Shown here piece by piece: positions 36,716 to 50,100 of a stretch of 64,000 nucleotides of DNA; position 1 is the stretch's first letter, and every line of letters begins with the position of its first letter. The stretch comes from Holacanthus passer. Taxonomy: Eukaryota > Chordata > Actinopteri > Pomacanthidae. The DNA is taken from positions 4,079,001 through 4,143,000 of the forward strand of contig JAFREQ010000040.1 in NCBI GenBank assembly GCA_025331565.1, in the 5' to 3' direction. Made by a program: the position numbers and the translations under genes. Below the pieces are notes generated by a model, which worked only from the letters and a program-made list of their open reading frames with translations, did no database searches and was not told where the DNA came from.

Positions 36716-39700
36716 TTAAGCTTTTTCCTCTGTGCAGGAGCTCTCACTCAGGTGTGCACTTTGGCATGGCGGTTTCTGTTTCTCCCACTGGCACATGGCA
36801 TTGGCGTAACCCACAATCACTTTGTCCATCCAGGTGAGGGGCTGGGGGAAGAGCACCGCGCCCTCAAAGAAGCCCAGGTGGCCTCCGTGTAGCGTCAGGG
36901 AAAAGATCACATTCGGCTTCTTTGCTGAAGGGTGACATAACACACAGTAATTAGACTTCTGTACAGTGTGCACTCATCCGTATCTGAAAGCCTGGACACA
37001 TGTACAAATATGGGCTAGCCAGGGATTTTTTTATGCCTGTTAGAGATAGTGAGGGTGTGTTTGCATGGTCAAATAGATAACAGGATGACTCCACTTGTCA
37101 TAAGAATGTTGACGTGGCAGCTACCACAGGTGGAAGTTTGAGTCAATCAATAAGTTGCTAAAGATGCAGTTTCTCTATGGGGCACCAGAAAAACAGACTT
37201 AGGGGAATAAAAAAACCTACTTTCTAAATTAGAGGATGTAAACAATTATGACAGTTTTGCCTTGACTGACAGACTTGACCTCTCATGGCTGTTACTCTCA
37301 GCCTTTGGCTTGGTTTGCTGCCACAATTGGTCCATGTCCTTGTGTACAAAACAAGGTCGATAAAGAAATAGTTTCCAAGTTTGCTGTGGAAGAACATGAC
37401 TGGTCTGCACAGAGCTCTGACCTGAACCCCGTCAAACTATTTTAGGATGAACTGGAACGCTGACTTAACAAGCAACATCAGTGTTGGACCTCACTAATGC
37501 TCTTGTGGCTGAATGGGAGCAAATCGCTGCTGCCAGGTTCCAAAATGTCGTGAAAAGTCTCCCAGAAGAGTGGAGGCTGTTACAGCAGCACAGTAATGCT
37601 CATGGTTTTAGTACAACGTGTGTATAACATGTGCAACAATCATATATGGGTGTCACATTCACGTGTCCACATACTTTTGCTCATGTAATTATTAACAACA
37701 GACGAGACAGGATTCAGTGTGACACCTACACACCAGGTTTGAAACTCTCCTCAAGAGACTTTGTTGACTGATGTTACATCTGTGTTTTTCCACAGTCTAT
37801 AAAAATTGAAAGAGGTAGCAAATCCATTCATACTGAAATTACTAAAACCCTGAACTCAAAGAACATCATCTCCATACAGCAGACAAACCATTAATGTCTT
37901 TGTGATGTGCCGTATGAGCCCATGCAGAGTGCTGCAGTTGTGGACAATCAGGCAGAGGGGTCTCTTAAAAAGGATTGGCCTGAATCTTTTTATTCTCCAG
38001 GTCTGATCTGGGTTAGTGGGTGAGCCTGATGCGGTTCACTAGTGATTAAGATCCCACAGGGCTTTCACTACTGTGTATTATTCATGACAGCTGCTGAGCC
38101 GCACTGGGACAACTGAGTGCCCGTCTCAGAGGGCAGCAAGTGACAGGTGGGAACGTTTCACTGTCAAACTTTGTCTAACACTGTTTCACAGCCACATTCA
38201 GAACATCAAGAAACAATAACCTCCAAATCAGAGGTGAATTTAAACCAACTGTAACACTTTTACTTCCATAGAACTGACATAATAATAAGCTGTAAACTCT
38301 TCCTATCAAACATTTTTAATCTGAGCTAATTACAGCACCAGTGCAGTGAGTGTATTCCTGGTAGCCGTGTGTCTGAGTCATTGTATCATATTGTCGGCCA
38401 AAGGGGGCAGCTGATCCTCTTTTCAGTTTCTCTCTAGAGACACATGCAGGATAGAGTCGCATGTACTTCCAGTCAGGACTCATTTGCCGACACACACACA
38501 CCCTTGCATGAGGGACTTTCATTTACGAAAAAGGTGGTTAGTGAGTTTAAATATAGCACGGGCTGAGGAGAAGGAAAGCCTGATAAACACCACATCAAGT
38601 GAAAGCAGTCAAGAGTAGAACACCATGGATCCACTACAGAATAAAATCTCTGATATTGTGAATCTATGAAAGAGTTAAAGTCACTTTAAACAGACAGGGG
38701 GGAAACTCAGGCATTTGCGTGAGTGAGAGAGGTGTTAACACATCAAAAGACATTACTCAGAGACCTAACCTCTGCGCCACACCCTGTCCTGTTCAGGGTG
38801 CACAGCCAACTCATCAGAAGGCATTTGGAGACTGCAGGCATGTATTTTTGAGAACAAAATCTCGGGTGTCGCCTGCAGCCATCAGTCAGACAGGACAAGC
38901 TGGCTGTATTAAAAAAACTGACTCAATAACGGATCAACAAGGAGCATTTTCTCCCTAATTTCTTCACTTTTTATCTGTTAAGCACAATCTGAACCGTTCT
39001 TGCCAGAGGAGGACTGAGTTTAATCTAAGGTGCATTGACCAGCACTTTCTTGCCACAGGAAACAGAGATACAGTTTCTTTTTTGTCAAAATCAGTTTAAA
39101 ACAAACCAAAACATCTGGGTATTTTTTAATTACAGCTGGGTTTAAACTAAGATAGTCATTAGATTTATTTTTGTTTTCTTACATCTGCTGCAACTACAGC
39201 ATGACAACAATAAGATCAACACCTCATTCACTGTATGTCCCTATACTTGTAATGTGAGTAGAATCATATGAAATACACATTACTGCTGTCATGACATATG
39301 CCATTAGTTACCTGCTAGTGTGCGAGGGATGGTGAGCAGTGAGTCATGAACCAGAGGATCATCTGCAGAGTTCACTAGCAGCAATGGCACCTTTACCTAG
39401 GAAATAAAAATCCATATATCAAACAAATACACAAACAGACCAAAAAAAAAAGAGAAACATATGTGAGATGATGCAAGGTGTATGCAAAAGCAGTTCTTAC
39501 ATTGTGAATATAATGTACACAACTCTCCTTCTCATAGTACTCTTTGAGAGAGCTGTGGCCGTGGAATTTTCTGTTGAAACCCAAAAAAAAGGAAGTGTTA
39601 AATTATTCCACTTAACAAATACATCACGGATATTCACTGACAAATGGAGTGTACGTGCCAGATCACACAGGTCTACAATCTACTCCATGAAAAACAAAAC

Positions 39701-42700
39701 TCAGAGTTGTGACTTTCACTTATTTGCTTCTCCACGTACCTCATGATGTTGTCGTCGATCTGCATGAGAGACGTCGCTGTGTACAGCCGACTGAGATCTG
39801 CATCTATCACTTTAACTGAGCTTCCCCTGAACAGACTGTGCCTGTAACATATAACAATATTGGTACAACTCCATTAACCATTAATAACTAAAAGAGGCAA
39901 AGCAAAAATAATTTATTGTATTTAATCCTTTTTTAAATAACTAATTTTATACAATAACTTTCATATGGTCCCTTACTTTTGAGTGCATCTTATAGGCCTA
40001 CCATAATACTACTTAGAGCAGAATAAAAGTTACCGTCTCAACCTGCTTAACCTGCACAGATCTTTGATGTAACTGTGATCAGCCTCGAAAGTCCAATATA
40101 GTTACAAAATGTCTGATGCACTGAAAACCTCTTAGCTGTATCTACAGGGTGAGCTATAGTTTCATGTGGAAGTTTACAGCTACGTAAAAAATAGGCATGT
40201 GGATAAACCTTTGCAGTAATGAAAAACTGAATTTGAGTTTGTACTGCATGTGCAGGACCAACAGTGATACCTGTGTGAGAGGATGATTTTCTTCATGTTG
40301 TCAGCCATGAGAAAGTTATAGAAGCGCCTGAACTGGTCCCACTGCAGGAATGTTTCCTGGGCCCTGAGAGAAAAAGACAAACACACAGGAAGTTAGCTTT
40401 GTGCAGCCTGTCTGCATTCCAAACAACACACTAAATGTCCTGTGTAATCCACTGGACAAAGAGTCACACTGGTGGAGAGAGCTGCAATGGTGTCAGGCAT
40501 TAGTATGCAGCTCACTGACAGGGACAGGCTAAACCAACACAACAAGCAAAGATAGTTAACAAATAACTGATTATTACAAAGAATGTTTTTCATTTTACTT
40601 CTGGCATTTTAATACCATTAGGTCAAATACATAAAAATAATTTTAAAAGTATGATTTGTTAATCACACTTTATTTCTGGAAAAGAGGAGGCCACACGTCT
40701 GAAGGAGCCCTCACAGAAGGGGCAGCTTAGGTTTGGATTTGAAAAGAGAATCCATTCAAGGGAGCATTTTCAGTCTCTACAACACACCCTTCCTCACTGC
40801 CTACATCCAAACGTTAACAGACCCAGTCTATCATGTCTGCCAAGAGACACTGGCTGCATTTAAAACACAGAAGGTGTGGCACAGTCCGACATGAACGCAG
40901 TATGCAGAGTCGGCTCTAACACCCACATGCACAAGTGGTTTAAAAACGCCATCGTGATACATTTGTTTGTCCTGGGTGATTCACAAATGTCACTCTATGT
41001 ACACAAAGTGAGTAATTCTGGACATGTTGTCAGACAGTTAGTTCAGTTCATTGCACTCTTCAGGCAGATGGATTTAGGCAAGGATACATAATCTACAAAC
41101 CATCCAACACTACAAAGTTAGAGCAAACAGTGAAAAAAAATGACTGGATGAACCAGTGCAGAGCAGAACACATAACCCTGAGGCTGATGGGCTGCAGGAC
41201 AAGCTTTTACAAGCTGTTTTTGTGTTTTGTTGGTTGCATTTAAAAAACTCTTTTTCCAAAATGACAATTCTGTTTAACAATTAAGATTCAAATAGTAAAC
41301 GGAATAGCTCAACGATTAAACAGATGACAAGCGATGCTTGGCAGACGTGTGACTAAACATGTGATTATGTTACGCAAGCACTAATCATTTTGTGGCATTA
41401 TGCTGAGCTTCATTTATATTTAGAAATGTATGCACATCATGTGTCACTGTTATAAAGGGGCTTTGATGATACAATGCATTTTAATCAAGAGATGAGAGGA
41501 CAGCAACCCACCTGAGAGCGCTGTACCCCTGACAGACGCTGACACAACACAGCACTCGCTCCTGATTTGTCCTGTTCTCGCCCAGGAACTTACATACGAT
41601 GTTTCCACCCAGACTGAAGCCCACCACGATCAGCTGGGTCTGAGGATACGTCCGCTTAATGTAGCCGACCATAGATGCAAACTCCCATGTGCACCCTGTA
41701 TGGGAAAACAGTCTGGTTAAGGATCAATACATAACACCTCTGTAGGACAGATCATTCTTCTCAGCTCAGCAGTTCCAGCTGAAGGTGCCTTTAGCTCAGG
41801 GTATTAAATCTGTGTCTCTATCAGACCTTAGTTATAAGCTCAGGTCTGAAACGTTATTATCTCCTATTCTGGGAGCTTTAGGAGCTCATATAGCCTTTTC
41901 AGCTTTTGCTCTGAAATGATTGTATGGAGATTTGTCTACATTAAGGCAAGGTTGTATTAAAAATACCTTTAACTAAACCAGATTACGGTAAAATGAAGTC
42001 AAGGTGCTGTCAAACGATATCATTTTTTAAAAGATGCTTTGAACTAATATTTCAGCTGTATGAGAACTGCCTCTGGCCTGAGCTTCTTAAGCCTCACCCG
42101 CACCAGACAATTGGATAAGAGCAGGAGACTGAGCCAAAAATTATGATGCAGTACTGCTGATAAGTCCAAATCAAATCCCCTTTTTATTCTAAAAACTGGG
42201 TTATCGTTCCCATTTACTCCTAATATGAAAGAGTGCTTCTGAGGCAGCAGGTTCATCTCTCAGTCATAAAGTTAAACTGAAGTCAGCTCCTTGGTCTCAC
42301 CATAGGTAAACATGCGTGGAGAGGTGAGCTCAATGTTGGGGAGAGCTCCCAGGTGGTTCAGCACAGCACAGCGGTAACCGTCCTTCTGGGCGTAATCCAC
42401 AAAGGTTCGGATGTAATGCTTCTCACTGTGGTTACCAATACCAGGGCATATTACCATAGTCACGTCATCTGGTGAAACAGGCAGATGGATCAGAGATACG
42501 CTTGCCAGTGAGAAATATGTAAGCACATGTAAGAAGGAGAGTGTGTCACTCCCCTAAACAGCACATCAGTATATCACAAAGGAGCAAAGTAAAGCATTGC
42601 AGCTGATCCAATATAAAGGATTAGGCTGTTTGTCTGTCAAATATAGCTTTAGCAAGAGAGAATGGATATATAATGGTACTTCTTTAGGAATCAAATGTCA

Positions 42701-45700
42701 TGTGGGAGTCTTAAGCGTTCTGAGAGGATCACGAGATCAAAGTTGAGATGGTAGGGTCAGGGTTCAGCTGAGGCATTCAAGGAATCCATCTTTAAAACCG
42801 TCCTCACACAACTGCATTACAACATGATATTTAAAGAGCAGTGACTTCAGAGTGAGTAATTTGCATTTCCATAGCTGAACTGGAAGACCTGACTGAAATA
42901 TTCAAAGTTATTTACTTCTGCAGTTTTTCCACATATCTTGAGTGAATGGTATATCTATGGCCCAAGTCCAAAAGGCTTTTATTATCTGTAAACCATGCAA
43001 CACTCTCTATGCCTGACCCTCGACTTGGACAAGGAAAAATGATCAGGACAACAACAAAATGGGAAAGAGAGGAAGATCAGCAGAGGAGGGATCCCTCTTC
43101 AATGTGTCGCATGAACAGACTAGACAAAAGCAGCAGTAGTTGAATTACAATATAAAGAACAAGAACTACAATATACAACTAAGAACTACAAAATAGTATG
43201 AGATTTTTACATTTGGCATGGCAGAGAAAAGCCAATCAGCCATCATCTAATAAGTATCCTCCAAATAACGGCAAACAACAAAAACAAAATGTTGGTAAAG
43301 AAAAAGTGGATCTTGATCAAATGCATCACCTCCTGTTCGATGGTCCCCCATTGGCTCAAATAGGTCAAAGGTGGCAGTGGCCCCGTCCTGCATGGGCAAG
43401 TACTTCCTGACTCCACTGGGGTGGGGTGAGCTCACCCGACCAAGTTTACCATACAGTGCCGTCTGGAGGTGACCGCTCTTACCCCACAGTAAGGGAGGAA
43501 TGTACCTGGAAAACACAGAATTGAGCTCTGCTATTAAATTTGATCCAAAAATATGAGCTTATTCTACGAATGCACTCGATAAGAGCACAAGGTTAAAGCC
43601 CAGAAATAACATTACCGCAATGTTATCCTGAGCAGATATACATTTGCATGAACATTCTGGTACATAGTTTGCATCCAAAGTCACATTTCTGTCACACTCC
43701 CAACTGAGATCAATGTTTAACATCAGTCTGTTGCTATGTTTTGATAAGTTATGCTGTGCATGTGTACTTGAATTCCAGTGACACCTCTGTAGGAGTTAGC
43801 TGTAGGAGTCAAGTCTTTGGATTACATAATATTCCTTTGAAATATGGTGCCTAGTGTTGTGCATTATCGTGCATCACCATCTTATTTCCACGCTGTGAAC
43901 AAAAGAACAACTTGACAGGAAAACCCTTTAAGGTGCTGTTTTTTCAGCTGCATATCCCATCATAGAAATGAAAGCCACATCAATGCAGTATTATAATTAT
44001 GGCTCAAAATAAGAGCAACAGGGAAAACAGCCAAAACAACTATTTGTCTGCTTTTCATGTAACGTTGCTGATATAAAATGGTGATAAATGTTCGTGAGAC
44101 ACTCTTATCCAATACGGAGAGTTCTTGAAGCTATTCAAGGGGAAATTAGGAACATTTCAGTTCATAGGTTCATTTAAAGACCAATCAAACTCTTAAATCA
44201 CAAGCTTTTACCAGTACAAGTCTGACTTGTTCACAGCATTTGGATATGACACAATAGCAAACATCTGATGTTCTCATTCTCACTTTCCTTCTATTATGTA
44301 ACATCATATCAGGCGTTTTTCTTGTTAGACTTGCTGACAATGAAGTGAAGAGTAGGCCATCTTGGGAGGCGATGAGATGAGATCAACAAGATCAGCATAA
44401 CTGTAAACTCAAGTACAGATGCTACGGGGACACTAGTGTATACAGTACATAGACAAAGGCACGAGACCGTAAGTAGCTGCAGAAAGCAAAGTGTTCAATG
44501 ACATCAACAGTTACACAAGCCCTTCAACCTTGTGTTGCCTCATCTTTTACTGTGGCTCCAACAATTACTGCACCTAGAAATTACACTCTTACATAAGAGA
44601 GCTGCCAATCAAAAAGCAGACTACCTCCATTTGGTGATAATGTAATCCCCTCCAGCATGCACTATAAGGGTAGCTGAAGCTTAACCACTATTTTCCAGAA
44701 GGTACTCTGCTGGCTTAATCTATGTCTACAGGAAAAGGGATAACCACATTGTTGTAATGTGGAGGGAGGATAAGCACACCACCAGGTTAGTCGAGTTCAT
44801 CAATGGGAGGCAACGTTCTGTTCCTCAGATGATAATAATTGAAAACATAGGCCTTTGTAATTCGAGTTTACAACTATTACTGATGTAAACAAACCTTAAA
44901 TTTAAACTTGTAGAGTCTTGGTCTTTGTACTAAAAGACCTAGGATGTGACAGCAGCTACTGATCTCTCATTGAATGTGGATGACAAGGGTGGAACCCTTT
45001 GTTTGAATTTGAAACACATAGCCTGCCTCTTGAAGTAGTAAATGTCACCTTCTCATACTCTGTGTGCTGTTGTCTTTCATGGCTATTAGGTAACAAAAAG
45101 GGGAAACGGATACGTCAGTGTGATTTGATGAAGCAAAGATCTAAAGTCCAGATCAAAGTCCAGCGGTAAGGGCTCGGGCTTTTGATACTAGCAAGCTGGG
45201 AAAACACCAAAGACTGCTGTTGGTAAAAATAATAAAAACTAAATGGCTTGTCCTGGCAATTTGCTACATGAATAGCTAAAAAATGGGTAGAAGGAAACCT
45301 GGTGAAATCCTTAATACTGTCTTTAACAATCAGCTGAAGCGTAATCTGTGTTTTTTTTGTCAAACTACTAAAGGTTCCTCCAAGTAAAGAAAAAAACACC
45401 AAGATGTAAATCAAGAAAAAGTAATTTGTTATGTATTGTCCTCTACGTTTGCCAAAACCCCAGTGTGCATGTTCCCAAACACAGCCAAACAAAATTGCTG
45501 ACTCTGGTAACCTCATGACATCCCTCCTATGCTTTCCACTGTGTAATTGATCTCTGTTATGCAACACCACAGGGGGTCATTATGAGCTACTAACGCGACT
45601 TCTCAGCAACACAGAGACAGCACATGATTCAGATACCAACATCAACAATGTCATCGGGTTCCAGGACTTCAATTATCTCAGTTCAACAACACACTGGGGC

Positions 45701-46646
45701 ATACATTTTTGTGAGCAAAATATGGCCGTTCAGGGGGGAATGATAACAAGCCAGCCCCAAATGTAAACATCGCCGTGTCCTGAAGATTCACTGTCACTGC
45801 AGCTGAAAGGCAAAGGGCTCAGTAACAATCGGTTATATAAGCAGACACTGGTGATGACGGATTGAAGAGAGCAGAAAGTTCCTCTGGAGTATTACGACAC
45901 CAGCAGACCACAGCACAAGGACAGTGATGCTCATTCAGGAAAAACAATTAGGCTTACTTTGTTTAAAGGCAGGTCTTTCCAACAACCTACAGGACATTAG
46001 AGCCTCTCTGCTAACCTGGTTTAACCTACACAGACAAAACCTGACTGCTTTGTACCGCTGGTTTGCATCAGTTATTATAAAACCAGATGGAAGATTCAAA
46101 TTCTATTAGGCATCAGAGTTGCCCTGAGGGGGAGACGTGCATTATCATATATGCACATGTCCTTGCCCTGCTGTGAATGAGTCTATATTTGTAATGTGAA
46201 AATGACAAACCCAGTCTACCTTTGGGATAACTCTGAAAATACAGCCTGGTGTTTAATTCATGCCAGAGCTGACGTTAAAGCCAGACATCTCTGGCACAGA
46301 CATGTGGCACACTCAGGAACACTGATGACAGATGGGACTGGTGCCAGACAAACTGCTACCTTCAATGCAGCCCCAGATGGCAGACAAACATTTCCATGGT
46401 AATGCCTTGAGTGACAGACACAGAATTGAAAACTCACTCTTTGGTCAACTGAGGACAGGACTTGAGAAGGAAGCGGTTGAGGGGTGTGTCCTGGTAGGTG
46501 AGGTCCGGGGGCGCAGTGGGGCTCTTGAGGTTCAAGCAGCGGACGATGATGTAGAGCACTGTGGCCACAGCCGCCAGCTTCATGCCATCGAACATTGCTG
46601 GCAGCTCTGGAGAGATGGTGTTCACGTCTGACTCGTGGGTGTTCAT
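36716..46646 (-). CDS. abhd2: Alpha/beta hydrolase domain protein 2 (monoacylglycerol lipase)
   Basis: ABHD2 is a membrane-anchored serine hydrolase. In mammals it is a progesterone-stimulated lipase of 2-arachidonoylglycerol with reported roles in sperm activation. Coding exons, minus: 46,646-46,438, 43,505-43,330, 42,468-42,301, 41,695-41,512, 40,363-40,271, 39,841-39,740, 39,570-39,501, 39,396-39,312 and 36,924-36,716. All phases close, giving 431 residues (human, from memory, 425). One hydrophobic segment at about residues 22-40 (MKLAAVATVLYIIVRCLNL) fits a signal anchor. The hydrolase domain contains MVICPGIGNHSEKHYIRTF, the nucleophile elbow GFSLGGN (Ser212), the acid in NSADDPL (Asp347) and the base in LHGGHLGFFEG (His378), so the triad is complete. 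The start codon lies 8 bases into its exon after a TTTTTCAG acceptor, so 5' UTR exons lie further upstream. It is convergent with rlbp1 and divergent from mfge8. Teleosts have abhd2a and abhd2b; the paralogue is unresolved. Confidence 0.96.
37325..37692 (+). mobile_element. Relic of a Tc1/mariner-type transposon (3' half)
   Basis: The sequence encodes, with stops and gaps, the C-terminal half of a Tc1-like transposase. The stretch corresponding to VEEHDWSAQSSDLNP carries the family's DLNP-type catalytic-domain signature, followed by remains of the DELE, LMLLWLNG and SQKSGGC parts. It ends in GTGTCCACATACTTTTGCTC plus ATGTAATTATT, the typical 3' terminal inverted repeat. The 5' half and its inverted repeat are not seen. 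It lies in the last intron of abhd2, on the opposite strand, and is not functional. Confidence 0.85.
43506..46437 (-). other. abhd2: Large first coding intron of abhd2
   Basis: About 2.9 kb of non-coding DNA. I recognise no nested gene, RNA gene or repeat family. Short reading frames, including one around 45,115-45,570, have no domain and no splice-consistent context. Confidence 0.6.
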
Positions 46647-46653
46647 GATTACT

Positions 46654-48760
46654 CTGAAAAACACAATAACAGTAGATCACACTTCTTTCAGTACATGGCC
46701 TAGAGGAAAAAAATTAACAAAAATTTCAAATCTCAGTGATAAATATGTTCACAAATACATGGCCAATTAATTGAGAACAGCATTTTTCATACAAAATTGT
46801 ATTTTCTTTCATTTAAATATTTGTTCATAAAAAACACCCATGACTTGTACAAAATAATAAAATTATTTCCTTGAGTTCTTGGTTAACTGTGATTAAGTCA
46901 GAGAAGGAGATAAAGCACAGAAATGGAGAAGAGAAATATCTGATGATGTCTTACTGACCTAAATAGTGGTGTCCAAGGTGCTGTAGCAACAGATCTGTGG
47001 GAATATAGAGCGAGAACAACTCAGTCAGATAAAGCACAGTCAGTTATTTAATACACTCACCTTAATTACATTACAGCTTCCAAAGTGCAAATAGGGAGCC
47101 TCGCTACATAGAACATAGAGGTGCTGACATTACTTTAAATAACCATTACGTTCAGTAGACGCACCGTGGTTCTGGACTGACTTCTAATGCAATGCACCAA
47201 ATATGCACATATACCTGAACACATTTCCCTAAAAGTTACATATATTCAAACCACTTAATAAAGTCATCTGAGCTGTCACATTGTAAACAAAAGAAAAGGA
47301 ACTGTAAATGGCACAGAAAGGTCACAGTATTGCATTACTGCAAAAAGGGAAGTTGTGGTAAAGGATTGTGCAAAACAGATGACAGTGTTTTACATTATGA
47401 TCAAGTAGCCAAATAAAACTACCATAAAAAGAAAATATGCTGTAACTGAGTGTTGCTACCATTGGTACAGATGATGATTCATTACACAATAAATAAATAC
47501 GAGCTGAAAGACCTTGGCTTTTACTTACATTTTATTTTCAAGTTAGCCTCCAATAACAACTTATTCCAAAACTCTGAAAATGTGTTGTCACAGTGATGTG
47601 GTCAAACCTAAAGGAAAAAAAACACAGAAAATGCATTGACTCTTTGATTATAGTAACTGACCAGTATTTCTAAACTGTGTTGAAAATCTCATCTAAATAC
47701 CTCGACTCCACACCAGCATCCTTATGATGCCTGTTCAACATCTTCATATTCTAAACCATAAATCAGCAGCACATTCAATCCACCTGAATGTATAACTGTT
47801 TAACACCAGTGTCTTTAAACTGAAACCAGCCCAAGAGACATCAAGAGCAGGTATATTCATCTGTCCATATGTTCCTGCTTCTGTAAAGTAATAAAGCATG
47901 CACTGTTTGATTCTACCAATCCTGTGTAAAATTATAATATTATACACTCTGTTATTTATCAGTAAAGGTTAATATAATGTTTGCTCTACTAGTATAGGAG
48001 TGGTGTGTTACACAGAGATGAAGTTAGCCTACCACCACTTTGAATTTAAGATCATCACCTACAAAACATTTTCAGCCTCAGTCTTTTAGAAGTGATTTAT
48101 ACAAGCATCACCTGTAAACACAACCCAGACAGATTTATGTCCAGCTGCATATAATTAGCTTCATTAAAAATAAAAACAGCAAAATAACAAAATACTCATC
48201 TCACTCGATACAAACAAATCCAGTGAGTAAGGTTTTATCTGACAGTTGTGTCAAGCTAATGCCAAGAGAAAGTGTGTTTATTATAAGCCCGTTAATAAAG
48301 GGTGCAATTTGTCATCAGAGCAGATGCTAACATTAGCTCTTCCTTCTTGTTCAGAGAGGAGCTGACAGCCACAAGGGCACATGGGCTGGTTAGTTACTGT
48401 TATAGCTCATGTTAGCTAACCTTGCGAAAGAAATTGTTATATATAGGCAAATTTCTGGAGGAAAACAAAGGACGTTATCATGTGCATCTGTCTGTCTAAG
48501 AGCAGGCCAACAATCCGCATCTTCATTCCTCCTGATCCAGAAAATGAAAACCAGCTCGCCTTGTGGATGAGCTTGATGAACACCCTGAATGTTTTTGCAG
48601 TAAATTCACATTGAGAGAATATGGACATGTCTTCTTCCTAACCTCAGTTTCATAAAGCCTATTTTAGGAGACTTTAAAGGTCCGTATTTCTGCAGTTAAT
48701 TATCGATTATAGGAGGGAGCATCATTTGAGAAACAGCAGCAGCATCTTTAGCTCACTTAC
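46654..48760 (-). other. abhd2: Intron(s) in the abhd2 5' untranslated part
   Basis: Non-coding, A/T-rich DNA lies between the coding first exon and the inferred transcription start region. A further small untranslated exon may hide here (splice-like sites occur near 46,970 and 47,600), but I could not place one with support. Confidence 0.45.
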
Positions 48761-49060
48761 CTCGACTAGCAAAAAAAAAAAAAAAATGAATTAACTCCTT
48801 GCTGCTTAAAAGCGACAGGTCTTCTTAAATGTATGTTCGCGGCATTTCGTCGGTTTGTTTGTTTTGTGTTCCTCTAAATCATGGCTGTCTGATGTGTCTG
48901 ACGCCCTCTGATTCACTGAGCCGATGGTGGCGACACTAGCTGCAGCAGCTCCGACATCTCCGACTTCACTTCCGAGAAGAATCTGGAATTTGCATTGCAT
49001 CCGTCTTCTTCTTCTTCGTTGGTGTGGCGGTCTGAGCGCAGCGGTGGCGCACTGCTGCCC
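48761..49060 (-). promoter_or_regulatory. abhd2: Inferred abhd2 first (untranslated) exon and promoter
   Basis: On the minus strand a strong donor (GTCGAG followed by GTAAGTGAGC) stands at 48,761/48,760. Upstream of it the DNA becomes richer in CpG and G+C, with TTCCGAGAAG and GCGCAGCGGTGGCGCAC near 48,970-49,050, without a TATA box. A poly-A run (poly-T on the transcript strand) lies at about 48,771-48,786. Position and composition suggest the abhd2 transcription start here. The exact start is unknown. Confidence 0.45.
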
Positions 49061-49381
49061 TCTGCAGTCTGGATGGCAATATTGGCGTCTCTGATACATG
49101 CTTTTTTAATATTTTTTATCAGGGCTCAGTCTCAGTCAATTGAACTTGGCCTGCTCTTCCTCCCCCAGAGGTTAAGGCAATCCTATATACCAATAGATGA
49201 ATAACATAGTAAAATCTGCGTTGTTTCCCTATATCCCATGATTTTTGCCATATTTTTGATTTTTAGAATATATTTCATACCCACACTAACTCAAACCGTC
49301 TCTTCCTGGTGTTGAGTCAGAATCAGATTTAACTATGGTCTTTAACTCTTGCATAGTGAAAATGCATGAATCATAATCATA

Positions 49382-50100
49382 TCACAGCTTATCTTGCTCT
49401 CTATTGATTGTCTCTGTTCTCCTTTTCCTGTTATCTACTTCAACACTGTCTGAGTTATGTACTTGCTGAAATGGCTTTCTAAGCATATTTGCTTTATCTT
49501 TCTTTCGCACAGCCACAATTTCATTGTGCTGAAGAACCAGCATATTTGCCTGATTAAATGCTCCTGTCATGCGATGAATTAAGCTCAAGACCTGACTAAC
49601 CCTTGTCTGCATCCTTAATTTACCTCAAAAGTCTCCTCTTTGTTTCTCTTCTAACCCTTCCAGCGCTTGCTCTTAATCTTTTGTACTCAGTCGCATACTG
49701 ATGTTGCCTTAGCTCTCTCTATGCCTTATTTTGAGGACAGACCACTGAATTACAGGCTTCATTCCACCAAGGGACTATTGGTTTTCCACTTGGTGCTTTT
49801 TTCATCGAGAGCGACTCAGATGCCATTGAACCTATCACCTCACATATTGAGTTACACCATCTGTCCCTCTCTTAGTTTATATCATCCCACCTCCAACTGC
49901 AACCTTCCCTAAAATTCCTCCAAACATTTGCCTTTTATCATTAATGTGTCCTTAATTTACCATGTGACTCCTTAACCAAAGTTCTGCCATATCTAGTCAG
50001 AATTGGAACATGATCACTACCCAGCATGCACCTGTCCATTATATCCCACTCACCCACTTGAGTTAAGAGTGCTAAGGCCAGTATAATATCTGTGCAGGGC
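49382..50100 (-). mobile_element. Decayed non-LTR retrotransposon (LINE) fragment
   Basis: Read on the minus strand with several stops and frame changes, the sequence encodes the end of an APE-type endonuclease (MDRCMLGSDHVPILTRYGR, with the SDH-P active-site signature). Next comes a linker with KPIVPWWNEACNS, then EYKRLRASAGRVRRETKR, then an open frame at 49,382-49,612 with SLIHRMTGAFNQANMLVL. This order (endonuclease, VPWW linker, region before reverse transcriptase) is that of I/Nimb-like LINEs of fish. The reverse transcriptase part is missing at the left. It is dead. Confidence 0.8.

Noticed and set aside
36307..36747. 146-residue minus-strand open frame beside the abhd2 stop
   Set aside because: It overlaps the last coding exon in another frame and runs into the 3' UTR. 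The abhd2 frame is the one that matches the family.
45115..45570. 151-residue minus-strand open frame in an abhd2 intron
   Set aside because: No known domain, a biased composition (Phe/Tyr/Ser) typical of random A/T-rich frames, and it lies inside an intron with no matching splice sites.
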